Source of the DNA: Crocinitomicaceae bacterium
Lineage (GTDB): Bacteria; Bacteroidota; Bacteroidia; Flavobacteriales_D; Sanyastnellaceae
Reading direction: 5' to 3'
DNA length: 64,000 bases
Assembly: GCA_002690915.1 (NCBI GenBank)
Contig: NZGF01000004.1
Span: forward strand, 1-64,000
Made by a program: the position numbers and the translations under genes. The notes below the pieces were generated by a model. That model did no database searches. It was not told the DNA's origin and saw only the letters and a program-made list of their open reading frames with translations. Shown one piece after another: positions 24,392 through 33,503 of the stretch (positions are counted from its first letter, which is position 1; the number at the start of each line of letters is the position of its first letter).

Positions 24392-26938
24392 ATGTTCAAA
24401 TCCAAAGCGAAGACAAAATCCAAATCCAAGCCGGCATCCAAGACCAAAAAGGCCAAGAAACCCAGCCAAATTAGGTTGTTTCTCCAGACCATTAGGACCT
24501 GGCTTGGCGACCCAAGGGTACAGGCAGTAAATGGTGTTTTGATGATGGCGGGATCGATCTTCATGGTCATCGCTTTAATTTCAGGGATGTTCACGGGGGC
24601 CAGTGACTACGCGCTAGTAGCTGAAGGCGTGGTGGATTCACCATCGGATGCCGGCCGCGAGCCTTTCCACAATTGGCTAGGAGGGGCTGGAGCACATTTT
24701 GCATTTTGGTTAGGGCGTCAGGGCTTTGGCTTGGGAGCGCTGGCTCTTCCGGTATTGCTCGGGCGATGGAGTTGGGTCATGATCTCACAGCGGTCATTGG
24801 GCTCACGTTGGACGGCAGTTCGCAACGGCTTCTTTTGGTTGGTGTTCACCCCCTGGGTCAGTGGATATGCGGCAACACTGATGAATCAGTGGGGAAACAG
24901 CGCCTGGGACCATTGGATTGGAGCGACCGGACGATTCGTCACCGATTTGGGACTGCTCTATCTCGGCACGCTTGGCAGTGGGCTCGCCATTGCTACGGTC
25001 ATTCTGGCGATTGCCGCATACCACTTGCAACCGTCATTAAACAACCTCCCTCGTTTCTCCCTGGACGGCATCAAAAGTTGGTTCATCTCAGAGGATGGTG
25101 AAGCATCTGTTTGGGCAAAATCGCCTGAAGCATTCGAAGAAGATGCGCCAGACGTCACTCCTGTCGAGGAGGCATTGTCCATTGAACCGGACGAAGCTTC
25201 CGATGCCATTTTGGACGACTTACTTGATGACATACAACGGGACGAGAAGGAAACATCCGTGGTCGAAGAACCGTTTATTCCGGATACTCCGACGCATGAT
25301 TCTTCCTCTGCCCCTGTGAATGAACTACCTACTCAAACTGCTGACGATGATGTTGCTTTCGAGGTCAAAGAAGTAGATGAGGAAACCCAGCTCAGTGGAG
25401 ATGAGATTGACAAAAAGGTCCAAGACTTCGGAGAATACGACCCCACTTTAGACCTCAGCCGATATGAATTGCCCAATATCGACCTACTCGTTCAACACGG
25501 CGACGGCAAGGTCAAGGTGACCGAAGCGGAGTTGGACGCGAATAAGACTCGGATCATCGAGACGCTCCGAAACTTTAGCATCGAAGTATCCAGCATCACC
25601 GCTGAAGTAGGGCCCACCGTGACGCTCTACGAAATTGTCCCTGCCCCCGGCATTCGCATTTCCAAAATTAAGAACCTCGAGGACGACATCGCCTTGAGTC
25701 TAGCTGCACTCGGGATTCGGATTATTGCCCCAATCCCCGGCCGCGGGACCATCGGAATTGAAGTCCCTAATTCTCATCCGGATATCGTTTCGATGCGAGC
25801 CCTGATAGCTTCGGACAAGTTCAATAATTCGAATGCCGCCTTGCCCATTGCCATCGGCAAAACCATCTCCAACGAGACCTTTGTATTCGATTTGGCCAAA
25901 ATGCCTCACCTTCTCATGGCGGGAGCGACGGGCCAGGGTAAATCAGTTGGACTCAACGCCATGCTGGTCAGTTTGCTCTACCGAAAACACCCGGCACAAC
26001 TCAAATTTGTCCTGGTCGATCCAAAGAAGGTCGAGTTGACGTTGTTCAATCACATTGAGAGGCATTACCTCGCTAAGTTACCGGATTCGGAGGACCCCAT
26101 CATCACGGATACGTCAAAGGTGGTGGCGACATTGAACTCGCTCTGCATCGAAATGGATCAGCGATACGACCTTCTGAAGGAAGCGCAGTGCCGCAACATC
26201 GCGGAATACAACAAGAAGTTCATCCGACGCCGGCTCAATCCAGAGGAAGGCCACCGGTACCTGCCCTACATCGTACTGGTCGTGGACGAATTTGCAGACC
26301 TCATCATGACAGCGGGCAAAGAAGTGGAAACACCCATTGCGCGTTTGGCACAGTTAGCCCGTGCAATTGGTATCCACCTCATCATAGCCACCCAGCGGCC
26401 CTCGGTGAACATCATCACTGGTACCATCAAGGCCAATTTTCCAGCCCGAATTGCCTTCCGCGTAACTTCCAAGATCGATTCAAGAACCATTCTCGACGCC
26501 GGTGGAGCCGAACAACTCATTGGCCGCGGCGACATGCTCCTCAGCACCGGCAATGACCTCATCCGCATCCAATGCGGCTTTGTGGACACGCCGGAAGTGG
26601 AAGAAATTTGCGAGTACATCGGCAGTCAGCAAGGCTATCCTGATGCGTTCCTGCTCCCCGAGTATACACCAGAGGGCGGCAGCGAATCAGGCCACATTAG
26701 CGACGATGAACGCGATGCCATGTTCGAAGATGCGGCGCGGGTCATTGTCATGCACCAACAAGGTTCCACATCGTTGCTGCAGCGTAAACTCAAAGTAGGT
26801 TACAACCGCGCCGGACGCATCATCGACCAACTTGAAGACGCCGGAATCATCGGACCATTTGAAGGATCCAAAGCAAGAAAGGTGCTCGTCCCCGATGAAA
26901 TGAGTTTGGAACAGATGTTGCAGAAGGGAGATGCATGA
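24392..26938 (+). CDS. ftsK: FtsK/SpoIIIE DNA translocase
   Basis: 848 residues from the ATG at 24392; a GTG at 24314 only adds a non-conserved leader. FtsK pumps chromosomal DNA through the closing septum and activates dimer resolution. Visible parts: a Lys/Ser-rich N-terminus, about four transmembrane helices (residues 45-210), an acidic linker (225-350), and alpha/beta motor domains with Walker A GATGQGKSVGLN near residue 510 and Walker B VVDEFADLIM near 628. A C-terminal winged-helix gamma domain reads ARVIVMHQQGSTSLLQRKL onward. The stop overlaps lolA as ATGA. Confidence 0.95.
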   Translation: MFKSKAKTKSKSKPASKTKKAKKPSQIRLFLQTIRTWLGDPRVQAVNGVLMMAGSIFMVIALISGMFTGASDYALVAEGVVDSPSDAGREPFHNWLGGAGAHFAFWLGRQGFGLGALALPVLLGRWSWVMISQRSLGSRWTAVRNGFFWLVFTPWVSGYAATLMNQWGNSAWDHWIGATGRFVTDLGLLYLGTLGSGLAIATVILAIAAYHLQPSLNNLPRFSLDGIKSWFISEDGEASVWAKSPEAFEEDAPDVTPVEEALSIEPDEASDAILDDLLDDIQRDEKETSVVEEPFIPDTPTHDSSSAPVNELPTQTADDDVAFEVKEVDEETQLSGDEIDKKVQDFGEYDPTLDLSRYELPNIDLLVQHGDGKVKVTEAELDANKTRIIETLRNFSIEVSSITAEVGPTVTLYEIVPAPGIRISKIKNLEDDIALSLAALGIRIIAPIPGRGTIGIEVPNSHPDIVSMRALIASDKFNNSNAALPIAIGKTISNETFVFDLAKMPHLLMAGATGQGKSVGLNAMLVSLLYRKHPAQLKFVLVDPKKVELTLFNHIERHYLAKLPDSEDPIITDTSKVVATLNSLCIEMDQRYDLLKEAQCRNIAEYNKKFIRRRLNPEEGHRYLPYIVLVVDEFADLIMTAGKEVETPIARLAQLARAIGIHLIIATQRPSVNIITGTIKANFPARIAFRVTSKIDSRTILDAGGAEQLIGRGDMLLSTGNDLIRIQCGFVDTPEVEEICEYIGSQQGYPDAFLLPEYTPEGGSESGHISDDERDAMFEDAARVIVMHQQGSTSLLQRKLKVGYNRAGRIIDQLEDAGIIGPFEGSKARKVLVPDEMSLEQMLQKGDA

Positions 26939-27594
26939 AGCATCTTCGCAGAATGAAATTTATTGTTGCAGTAACGTTGACTGCTTGTTGTGCAACCTTG
27001 GGGTGGGCTCAGGATGCGAACGCCTTGCTGGGAAAATTGAGCGAACAGGCCAAATCATACGATTCTATTGAAGCCACCTACACTTCGACGATGGTCGATA
27101 AAGTGAGCGACTTCGAAGCTACGCAAGCAGGAACCATTTACGTCGACGGTGACAAATACAGCCTAGACATCGGCGATTACCTCATCATCTCAGACGGCGA
27201 GACCATATGGACCTACGAATCGGCTGTGAACGACTGCTATGTTGACGATGCAGAAATGATGGCCGAGGAAGGCATGGACCCCTCGAAACTCTTCACCATT
27301 TGGGAGGATGATTTCAAAAACGAATGGAAAGGTGCTGTTGAATTGAGCGGTGAAACCTTGGTGCAGATTAATTTGTACCCGCTGGCAGGCGATGAGAAAC
27401 CCTTTCACACCATTCAACTGTTTATCAGCGAGCAAGACCTCGAGCTTCGCCGTGCCGTCGTCAAAGGCCGCGAAGGCACAGATGTTACTTACGACGTGAA
27501 CTCCTTCAAGCCACGTGCTGCAGTTCCGGCGTCCACTTTCACGTTTGACCCCGAAAAATTTCCCGGTGTGAACATGGTAGACAACCGCATCTAA
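26935..27594 (+). CDS. lolA: LolA-like lipoprotein carrier protein
   Basis: 219 residues with a signal peptide (to about residue 25, GWAQ). LolA shuttles lipoproteins through the periplasm from LolCDE to the outer membrane. Supporting marks are LGKLSEQAKSYDSIEATYTSTM at the start of the mature chain, a half-barrel pattern (GTIYVDGDKYSLDI, IISDGETIWTYE), and the end AVPASTFTFDPEKFPGVNMVDNR. It overlaps ftsK by four bases; ftsK-lolA adjacency is also seen in E. coli. An internal ATG six codons later is an alternative start. It converges with the LysM gene, overlapping by four bases. Confidence 0.85.
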   Translation: MKHLRRMKFIVAVTLTACCATLGWAQDANALLGKLSEQAKSYDSIEATYTSTMVDKVSDFEATQAGTIYVDGDKYSLDIGDYLIISDGETIWTYESAVNDCYVDDAEMMAEEGMDPSKLFTIWEDDFKNEWKGAVELSGETLVQINLYPLAGDEKPFHTIQLFISEQDLELRRAVVKGREGTDVTYDVNSFKPRAAVPASTFTFDPEKFPGVNMVDNRI

Positions 27595-29105
27595 CGCACC
27601 AGCTCCCAACCACCGTTAACGAAGGTCTCGAGAGACCAATGCTCGTTTAGAAAGCGCGACCGCGTTTCGTTCCACTGCCAATTCAATGTAAAGTATACCT
27701 GGGCTGGCAACGGCCAAGGCAATCCTTGCCAACGCGCACTCTCGATCATGGCGTCGAAAGCAATGAGTCCATAAACCGAAGGATCAGTCGCGTGCGCCGC
27801 CCGAAACTGTTTCATCTGTCCAGCGACTTCGAAATCGTTCCATCGGGTCACCTTCGAAATCGGTAAGGTGTAGTGCGACCGGTCGAGGTAGCGCCGTTCT
27901 AGAAATCCAAACGACCGAGAATCCGGATTGCCGTACACGTGAACCGGAAACGAATCGGCCAACTGCAATTCCGTCTGCACGTAAGCGTAAAGGGATTGGG
28001 CGGACTTCCCTGCTGGAATGGCAATCGGATTCACCTTGGAAGTATCCAATTCTGCAATCAACCCCTCTGAAAATTGGGTATTCGCAGGGACCGATTGCAA
28101 CACGGTGCTATCGGCTGCGGTGCTGAGAAACCCCCTACGGAAAGCCCGTTCCAGCGCAATATCTGCACCGCGTGTTTCGAGCATTATCACTGTATCTCCA
28201 GCGTGTTGTTGCGCCGCAAGGGCTCCAAGTCTTTGCATGCCGGGAGCGGGATTCGGCTCCAAGCTAAACGCCAGCGGATGTTTTTCCCATATGGCTGGAT
28301 TCTGCGGGGTCAACACCCATTGGGGGACCACTGAATTTTGCAGCAACGAATTGACCGAATCCAACGGCTCCTTACGAAGCGGTCCAAGCACCACGTCTGC
28401 CCATTCCAAGTCGGCCATGCTCCAAAGGTGAACACCCAGCGAATCCGGTTCAGTATCCACCAACCGCAACGCCACTGCGTATCCAGAGTCACTCAGCAAT
28501 CGAGTGGCCCACTGAGCGCCGTGCATGAATTCCAAAGCGATTTCGCGCAGGCGGTTGGTCTTGGCGCTATAACCCCCACCATCCACAGTGTCCGCCTCCA
28601 ACATGAACGGCAGCATGAGCAGCGTGCGTAACGTGTCTTGCCGCAAAACTGGCAGCGATTGGTCGGTCAACACGGGCACACCGAGAGACTCGAGGTTGAC
28701 TGGTTTTTCCTGTGATAATGCGCCAACCACAAGGACCTCGCCAATGCTCAATCCTTGCACAGCTGTTGGGTTCCAAGTTTCCAGCTGTGCCACCTCGATG
28801 CCATAGATATCCGCAATGGCGTACAAAGTCTGACCGGCCTTCACCGTGTGTACAACTGGCTCAGAATCTGCCGCATCCAACACGCTCACCAACTTCATGG
28901 GCTGCGGAATGCGGACCACCTCCCCAGGTAAAAGTGCTTCCCCGCGGCCCGGGTTGGCCTCCTGGAGCTCAGTCAACGTGACGTCGTGCGCACGCGCGAT
29001 TCGGGCATAAGTGTCGCCAGGAAGAACAGTGTAATCCACCTGTGCGGTAGCGAACTGAACGCCCGACGCAAGGCACAGCGACAGCACGAAGAGTAGGTTA
29101 CGCAT
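27591..29105 (-). CDS. LysM protein with periplasmic-binding-like domain
   Basis: 504 residues from the ATG at 29105, eight bases inside the end of the preceding small gene; starts at 29114 and 29135 are possible. After a signal peptide (MRNLLFVLSLCLASG, cleavage near ATAQ) come two LysM domains that bind peptidoglycan (YTVLPGDTYARIARAHDV and HTVKAGQTLYAIADIYGI). The remaining ~340 residues resemble type 1 periplasmic-binding folds (ADVVLGPLRKEPLDSVNSLL, DTVIMLETRGADIALERAFRRGFL). This LysM plus PBP1-like layout is common in Bacteroidota, with no proven function; a role in sensing or organising the cell wall is inferred. Confidence 0.75.
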   Translation of the reverse strand: MRNLLFVLSLCLASGVQFATAQVDYTVLPGDTYARIARAHDVTLTELQEANPGRGEALLPGEVVRIPQPMKLVSVLDAADSEPVVHTVKAGQTLYAIADIYGIEVAQLETWNPTAVQGLSIGEVLVVGALSQEKPVNLESLGVPVLTDQSLPVLRQDTLRTLLMLPFMLEADTVDGGGYSAKTNRLREIALEFMHGAQWATRLLSDSGYAVALRLVDTEPDSLGVHLWSMADLEWADVVLGPLRKEPLDSVNSLLQNSVVPQWVLTPQNPAIWEKHPLAFSLEPNPAPGMQRLGALAAQQHAGDTVIMLETRGADIALERAFRRGFLSTAADSTVLQSVPANTQFSEGLIAELDTSKVNPIAIPAGKSAQSLYAYVQTELQLADSFPVHVYGNPDSRSFGFLERRYLDRSHYTLPISKVTRWNDFEVAGQMKQFRAAHATDPSVYGLIAFDAMIESARWQGLPWPLPAQVYFTLNWQWNETRSRFLNEHWSLETFVNGGWELVR

Positions 29106-29292
29106 AATGGGCATCGTAGTGGGCCGTTCGTTCATCTTTTTTCATTCCAGCCGTTTCCTTGACAAAACGGTTGCGGTCGTCCGTTGAATTGAAAACCCAA
29201 ATGCACACGGAATTATTGCTGTGGTAGATGGCCTTTAACTCATCGTCTATGGTACACAATTCTCGGGGTATTTCAGCAGGAATGCAAATCAT
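29098..29292 (-). CDS. Hypothetical 64-residue protein between guaA and LysM gene
   Basis: ATG at 29292, ten bases after the guaA stop; TAA at 29100-29098 overlapping the LysM start by eight bases. This operon spacing on both sides is the main support. The sequence (IDDELKAIYHSNNSVCIWVFNSTDDRNRFVKET) has no signal peptide and looks like a small cytoplasmic domain with an amphipathic helix and two strands. No family recognised. Confidence 0.55.
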   Translation of the reverse strand: MICIPAEIPRELCTIDDELKAIYHSNNSVCIWVFNSTDDRNRFVKETAGMKKDERTAHYDAHYA

Positions 29293-29302
29293 GCCGTCCA
29301 GA

Positions 29303-30838
29303 TCATTCCCATTCGATGGTCGCTGGCGGCTTAGAGCTAATGTCGTACACCACGCGGTTCACGCCGCGTACTTTGTTGATGATGTCATTGGACACCTTGG
29401 CCAAGAAATCATAGGGCAGGTGGCACCAATCCGCCGTCATGCCGTCTGTCGAGGTCACTGCCCGAAGGGCCACGGCCTGCTCATACGTGCGTTCATCGCC
29501 CATAACCCCTACACTTTGAACCGGCAGCAGAATTGCTCCAGCCTGCCACACTTCATCGTACAAACCGGCTTCTTTGAGGCCGTCGATCCAAATGCGATCG
29601 ACATCTTGCAGGATGCGCACCTTCTCAGCCGTGATATCACCAAGGATACGAATGGCCAATCCGGGACCTGGGAACGGGTGGCGACCGAGGATTTCATGCT
29701 TGACGCCGATTTCCTTTCCTACACGGCGCACTTCGTCCTTGAATAACAAGCGCAATGGTTCGACCACCTTGAGTTTCATGTAATCGGGAAGTCCACCCAC
29801 GTTGTGGTGGCTTTTGATTGTCGCCGAAGGCCCGCCTGTTGCGCTCACGCTTTCAATGACGTCCGGGTAGATGGTTCCTTGAGCAAGCCAGTGGGCATTT
29901 TCCACCTTCTTGCTCGCATCGTCAAAGACGTCTACGAACACCTTGCCGATGGCCTTACGCTTTGTCTCGGGGTCGGATTCGCCGCCGAGGGCCGCGAGGA
30001 AACGATCTCCTGCACGCACCCCTTCCACTTGTAACCCCATGTCCTCGTAACTGACCAACACCTCTTCAAATTCATGCTTGCGCAACAACCCGTTGTCCAC
30101 AAAAATGCAATGAAGCTGCTTGCCGATGGCTCGGTGAAGCAGCGCCGCAGCCACGGTGGAATCTACCCCGCCACTGAGTCCGAGGATGACTTGGTCATCG
30201 CCAATTTGCGCACGCAGCTTGACCACTGTTTCATCGGCGAAGCTGGCCGGTGTCCAGTCCCCCGCGCACCCGCAAATGTCAATAACGAAGTTTTTGAGCA
30301 ACTGGGGTCCGTGGGTGCTGTGCCACACCTCTGGATGGAATTGAATGCCCCAGACAGGTCGGTTCACATCACAAAAGCCAGCAAATTGGACGTCGTGGGT
30401 GCTGCAGATGGTCTCAAATTGATCGCCAATACTCAAGATGGTATCCCCATGGCTCATCCACACTTGAGATTCTTGGGCCACACCTTTCAACAACGAGTTG
30501 GAGCCGTCCACGTGGGCGAGGTTGGCGCGTCCATACTCACGAGAATCGGAAGCTTCCACCGCCCCACCGTGTGTTTGGGCGAGGTATTGTGCGCCATAGC
30601 ACACCCCAAGCACAGGCACGTGCCCTAGCATATTGGACAGGTCAGGGCGTGGTGCACCTTCTTCTAGCACGCTGTGCGGCGAGCCACTCAAAATGACGCC
30701 CTTTACGTCGTCGGGCACACTCTCGTACCGGTTCCATGGGATGATATCAGAGTACACGTTCAACTCGCGCACCCGCCGTGCGATGAGTTGCGTGTACTGT
30801 GAACCGAAATCGAGGATGAGAATGCGTTGGTGCTGCAT
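29303..30838 (-). CDS. guaA: GuaA, GMP synthase (glutamine-hydrolysing)
   Basis: 511 residues from the ATG at 30838 ([22 protein letters not shown]); the frame extends upstream into the maf gene but homologs start here. It makes GMP from XMP, ATP and glutamine. The class I amidotransferase domain has the catalytic Cys80 in GVCYGAQ and the His of QFHPEVWHS. The ATP-pyrophosphatase domain has [13 protein letters not shown], and the C-terminal dimerisation domain contains [15 protein letters not shown]. All three parts are complete. It is divergent from maf. Confidence 0.96.
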   Translation of the reverse strand: MQHQRILILDFGSQYTQLIARRVRELNVYSDIIPWNRYESVPDDVKGVILSGSPHSVLEEGAPRPDLSNMLGHVPVLGVCYGAQYLAQTHGGAVEASDSREYGRANLAHVDGSNSLLKGVAQESQVWMSHGDTILSIGDQFETICSTHDVQFAGFCDVNRPVWGIQFHPEVWHSTHGPQLLKNFVIDICGCAGDWTPASFADETVVKLRAQIGDDQVILGLSGGVDSTVAAALLHRAIGKQLHCIFVDNGLLRKHEFEEVLVSYEDMGLQVEGVRAGDRFLAALGGESDPETKRKAIGKVFVDVFDDASKKVENAHWLAQGTIYPDVIESVSATGGPSATIKSHHNVGGLPDYMKLKVVEPLRLLFKDEVRRVGKEIGVKHEILGRHPFPGPGLAIRILGDITAEKVRILQDVDRIWIDGLKEAGLYDEVWQAGAILLPVQSVGVMGDERTYEQAVALRAVTSTDGMTADWCHLPYDFLAKVSNDIINKVRGVNRVVYDISSKPPATIEWE

Positions 30839-30857
30839 GGGCGTCGTTGTGAAGCTG

Positions 30858-30865
30858 CAAAGGTA
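30858..30865 (-). promoter_or_regulatory. Candidate -7 element for guaA
   Basis: TACCTTTG on the minus strand matches TAnnTTTG exactly, 20 bases before the guaA ATG. No TTG lies at the expected 19-21 bp upstream, so support is partial. Confidence 0.45.
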
Positions 30866-30902
30866 GTTCCGCCGTTTGGGAGGATGAGCGCTCCTCAACC
30901 GG

Positions 30903-30910
30903 TATTTTTG
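30903..30910 (+). promoter_or_regulatory. Candidate -7 element touching the maf start
   Basis: TATTTTTG on the plus strand matches TAnnTTTG exactly and ends four bases before the maf ATG at 30915. A TTTG lies upstream but 24 bases away. If used, it would give an almost leaderless message. Confidence 0.4.
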
Positions 30911-30914
30911 CACC

Positions 30915-31505
30915 ATGCTGTACCCACATTTGAAAGGAAAGCGCGTCATTCTAGCCAGCCAATCGCCTCGGCGACTGGAATTGGTCAAAGGCCTCGAACT
31001 CGACCCCATCTCCTGGCTTAAGGACGTCGACGAATCGTTTCCCGATGACATCACAGGTCCCGCCATTGCGGAATACGTCACGCGATTGAAAGCCGAGGCT
31101 TATTGGGATGAACTTGGAGCGGATGATGTGCTCATTACCGGAGACACCGTGGTCCTGCTCGACACCGAAGTATTGCAAAAGCCTAAAGACCGGGACGAAG
31201 CCATCGGGATGCTCGAACAATTGAACGGTCGAACACACACCGTGGCTTCGGGCATTGCGGTTACCACCTTAAGAACTGGAATTCAATCCACCTTTGACAC
31301 TTGCGAAGTGACCTTTCGACCCCTTGAAAGGGCATGGATTGAACACTACATCGATCGCTATCAACCTTTCGACAAAGCAGGGGGGTACGGAGTACAAGAC
31401 ATGATCGGATTCGCCGGTGTCACTGGAATGCAGGGCTCCTATTTCACGGTTATGGGTCTCCCGACACACAAACTTTTTGAACTTATAAACAACTTGAAGT
31501 CATAA
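30915..31505 (+). CDS. maf: Maf-family nucleoside triphosphate pyrophosphatase
   Basis: 196 residues. Maf proteins hydrolyse non-canonical or excess nucleoside triphosphates such as dTTP and UTP to monophosphates and affect septum formation. Marks: [17 protein letters not shown] at the N-terminus, the KAEAY and [10 protein letters not shown] motifs, QKPKDRDEA, and [14 protein letters not shown] near residue 155. The active-site residues of the YhdE-type (dTTP/UTP) subgroup appear present. It is divergent from guaA and followed by a 124-bp gap before proteorhodopsin. Confidence 0.92.
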   Translation: MLYPHLKGKRVILASQSPRRLELVKGLELDPISWLKDVDESFPDDITGPAIAEYVTRLKAEAYWDELGADDVLITGDTVVLLDTEVLQKPKDRDEAIGMLEQLNGRTHTVASGIAVTTLRTGIQSTFDTCEVTFRPLERAWIEHYIDRYQPFDKAGGYGVQDMIGFAGVTGMQGSYFTVMGLPTHKLFELINNLKS

Positions 31506-31629
31506 CTTTAGCCCGTTTTTCCTTGGGTCTGTTTAACATTTAATAGCTTGCCTTGAACAAACTCTGTTAGCAGATGTTAATTCGATGTTTTCAGGACACG
31601 ATTCCTATTTGTAACCAAAACCCAAACAC

Positions 31630-32352
31630 ATGACTTCTTTTATTCTTGCTGCAATTAAAGCAATGCCCGCAGACGATTATGTAGGCTTTACATTCTTTGT
31701 AGGCTGCATGGCCATGATGGCAGCTTCAGCATTCTTTTTCCTTTCAATTAATATGGTTGAAGGAAAATGGAAAACTTCTTTGTTGGTAAGCGGATTGATC
31801 ACCTTCATAGCCGCTGTTCACTACTACTACATGCGCGACTACTGGGCAGAAGTAGGCGAGTCGCCAACGTTCTTCCGCTATGTTGACTGGACTTTGACAG
31901 TTCCGTTGATGTGCGTTGAATTTTACTTGATTTTGAAAGCAGCCGGTGCTCAAACAGGTCTGCTTTGGAAATTGATCTGGGCGTCAGTTGTGATGCTTGT
32001 TACAGGTTACCTCGGAGAGGCAGTATACACTACTGGAACTGGTCCAGCTATGTGGGGCTTGTTCTCAGGTCTTGCTTACTTCTACATTGTGTACCTAATC
32101 ATGTTCGGCGAAGCGAAAGCCTTGGCAGATAAGTCTTCTGCAGGCGTTCAGCGCGCACACGGCATCCTCTGCAAGTTTGTTTTGATCGGTTGGGGTATCT
32201 ACCCACTCGGTTACATGATTGGCACTGATGGCTGGTACGATTTCGTTGACGGAATCGGCCTCAACATGGATGTTGTTTACAACATTGGTGACGCCATCAA
32301 CAAAATCGGATTCGGATTGGTCATCTACAGCTTGGCTGTAAGCAAGGACTAA
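31630..32352 (+). CDS. Proteorhodopsin, light-driven proton pump (green-type)
   Basis: 240 residues, seven transmembrane helices, no signal peptide. Helix C reads RYVDWTLTVPLMCVEFYLIL: Asp86 (proton acceptor), Thr90 and Glu97 (proton donor) give the DTE pattern of outward proton pumps. His64 corresponds to the His that pairs with the acceptor. Lys225 in helix G (DAINKIGFG) is the retinal Schiff-base lysine. The tuning site, equivalent to residue 105 in the first described proteorhodopsin, is Met94, which in marine Bacteroidota goes with green absorption. It has its own strong terminator. No carotenoid or retinal genes (blh, crt) are in the window. Confidence 0.97.
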   Translation: MTSFILAAIKAMPADDYVGFTFFVGCMAMMAASAFFFLSINMVEGKWKTSLLVSGLITFIAAVHYYYMRDYWAEVGESPTFFRYVDWTLTVPLMCVEFYLILKAAGAQTGLLWKLIWASVVMLVTGYLGEAVYTTGTGPAMWGLFSGLAYFYIVYLIMFGEAKALADKSSAGVQRAHGILCKFVLIGWGIYPLGYMIGTDGWYDFVDGIGLNMDVVYNIGDAINKIGFGLVIYSLAVSKD

Positions 32353-32380
32353 GACAGAATCCTCAACGTCCTGAAAAGCG

Positions 32381-32413
32381 AACCGCCGGCTCAGTTGAGT
32401 CGGCGGTTTTTTT
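32381..32413 (+). terminator. Rho-independent terminator of proteorhodopsin
   Basis: AACCGCCG at 32381-32388 pairs with CGGCGGTT at 32401-32408, with an inner CTCA/TGAG stem, followed by a seven-T run. One of the strongest hairpins in the window. Confidence 0.9.
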
Positions 32414-32429
32414 GTGCAAAAAATTGGGA

Positions 32430-33473
32430 CTAGAGCGAAACATACCGTCCGCCTTCATATGCGGACAAGCCACCAATGGAGCGCGCCGGTAACCCCGACT
32501 CTGTCAAAATAGCCTCAACAGATGCGGCATGGTCCGGACACACGGAGAGCAACAATCCGCCACTCGTTTGTGGGTCACACAGCACGTCCCGTTCAAATCC
32601 TTGCACATCGGTCACGTGGTGACCGTAACTCGCCCAGTTCCGCCTGGATCCGCCTGGAACACAACCCAATTCGTGGTAGTACCTCAGGCGTTCACCGCTC
32701 AACAACGGCACAGACGTAACATCCAATTCCGCTTGCAAACCCGAGCCTTCGCACAGCTCCACTAGGTGGCCCAACAAACCAAACCCGGTCACATCCGTCA
32801 TTGCGTTTACACCTTCAATACGGGACAACTCGGCTCCGATGGCATTCAACTGTTGCATGGATTGCACCGCAAGGTCCAGGTCCGCAGCCTCGACCACGCC
32901 CTTTTTCTCGGCCGTGGTAAGCATGCCGACCCCAATGGGCTTGGTGAGGTACAACCGGTCACCGGCCACCGCCGAAGCGTTGGCTTTTAGGTCTTTGAGC
33001 GGCACGCGCCCTGTAACGGCCAAGCCAAAAATGGGCTCCGGGCTATCAATACTGTGCCCACCTGCCAACGGGATACCAGCCTCTGAACAAATGGTCCGGC
33101 CGCCATCCACCACATCGCTGGCCGCGCTTTCCGGAATCTTCCCCAATGGCCACCCGAGGATGGCAATGGCCATGAGCGGGGTTCCCCCCATGGCATAGAT
33201 GTCGCTGATGGCATTGGCGGCAGCGATGCGACCGAACGTGCGGGGATCGTCGACGATGGGCATGAAAAAATCCGTTGTGGAAATGATGCCAGTGCCGTCG
33301 CCCAAATCCACCACAGCCGCATCGTCCTTGGTGTCGTTGCCTATGATCAGATTTTCGAACACCTCCGAGCGGTCAACCCCGGACAAAATTTCGTGAAGCA
33401 CCGCCGGGGACAACTTGCAACCGCATCCGGCCCCGTGTGAAAATTGGGTCAATCGTATCGTATCCATGCGCAT
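32430..33473 (-). CDS. selD: SelD, selenide water dikinase (selenophosphate synthase)
   Basis: 347 residues from the ATG at 33473, which aligns residue for residue with E. coli Sel[10 protein letters not shown] places Cys17 and Lys20 at the catalytic positions. Starts at 33488 or 33467 are possible. It makes selenophosphate from selenide and ATP. The active residue is Cys, not selenocysteine. Other marks are [25 protein letters not shown] and [12 protein letters not shown]. It follows mnmH by 30 bases, so its product here most likely serves tRNA 2-selenouridine; no selA or selB is in the window. Confidence 0.94.
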   Translation of the reverse strand: MRMDTIRLTQFSHGAGCGCKLSPAVLHEILSGVDRSEVFENLIIGNDTKDDAAVVDLGDGTGIISTTDFFMPIVDDPRTFGRIAAANAISDIYAMGGTPLMAIAILGWPLGKIPESAASDVVDGGRTICSEAGIPLAGGHSIDSPEPIFGLAVTGRVPLKDLKANASAVAGDRLYLTKPIGVGMLTTAEKKGVVEAADLDLAVQSMQQLNAIGAELSRIEGVNAMTDVTGFGLLGHLVELCEGSGLQAELDVTSVPLLSGERLRYYHELGCVPGGSRRNWASYGHHVTDVQGFERDVLCDPQTSGGLLLSVCPDHAASVEAILTESGLPARSIGGLSAYEGGRYVSL

Positions 33474-33503
33474 CGTTTGAAACCGCAAGGTACAGCAGCC
33501 CCC

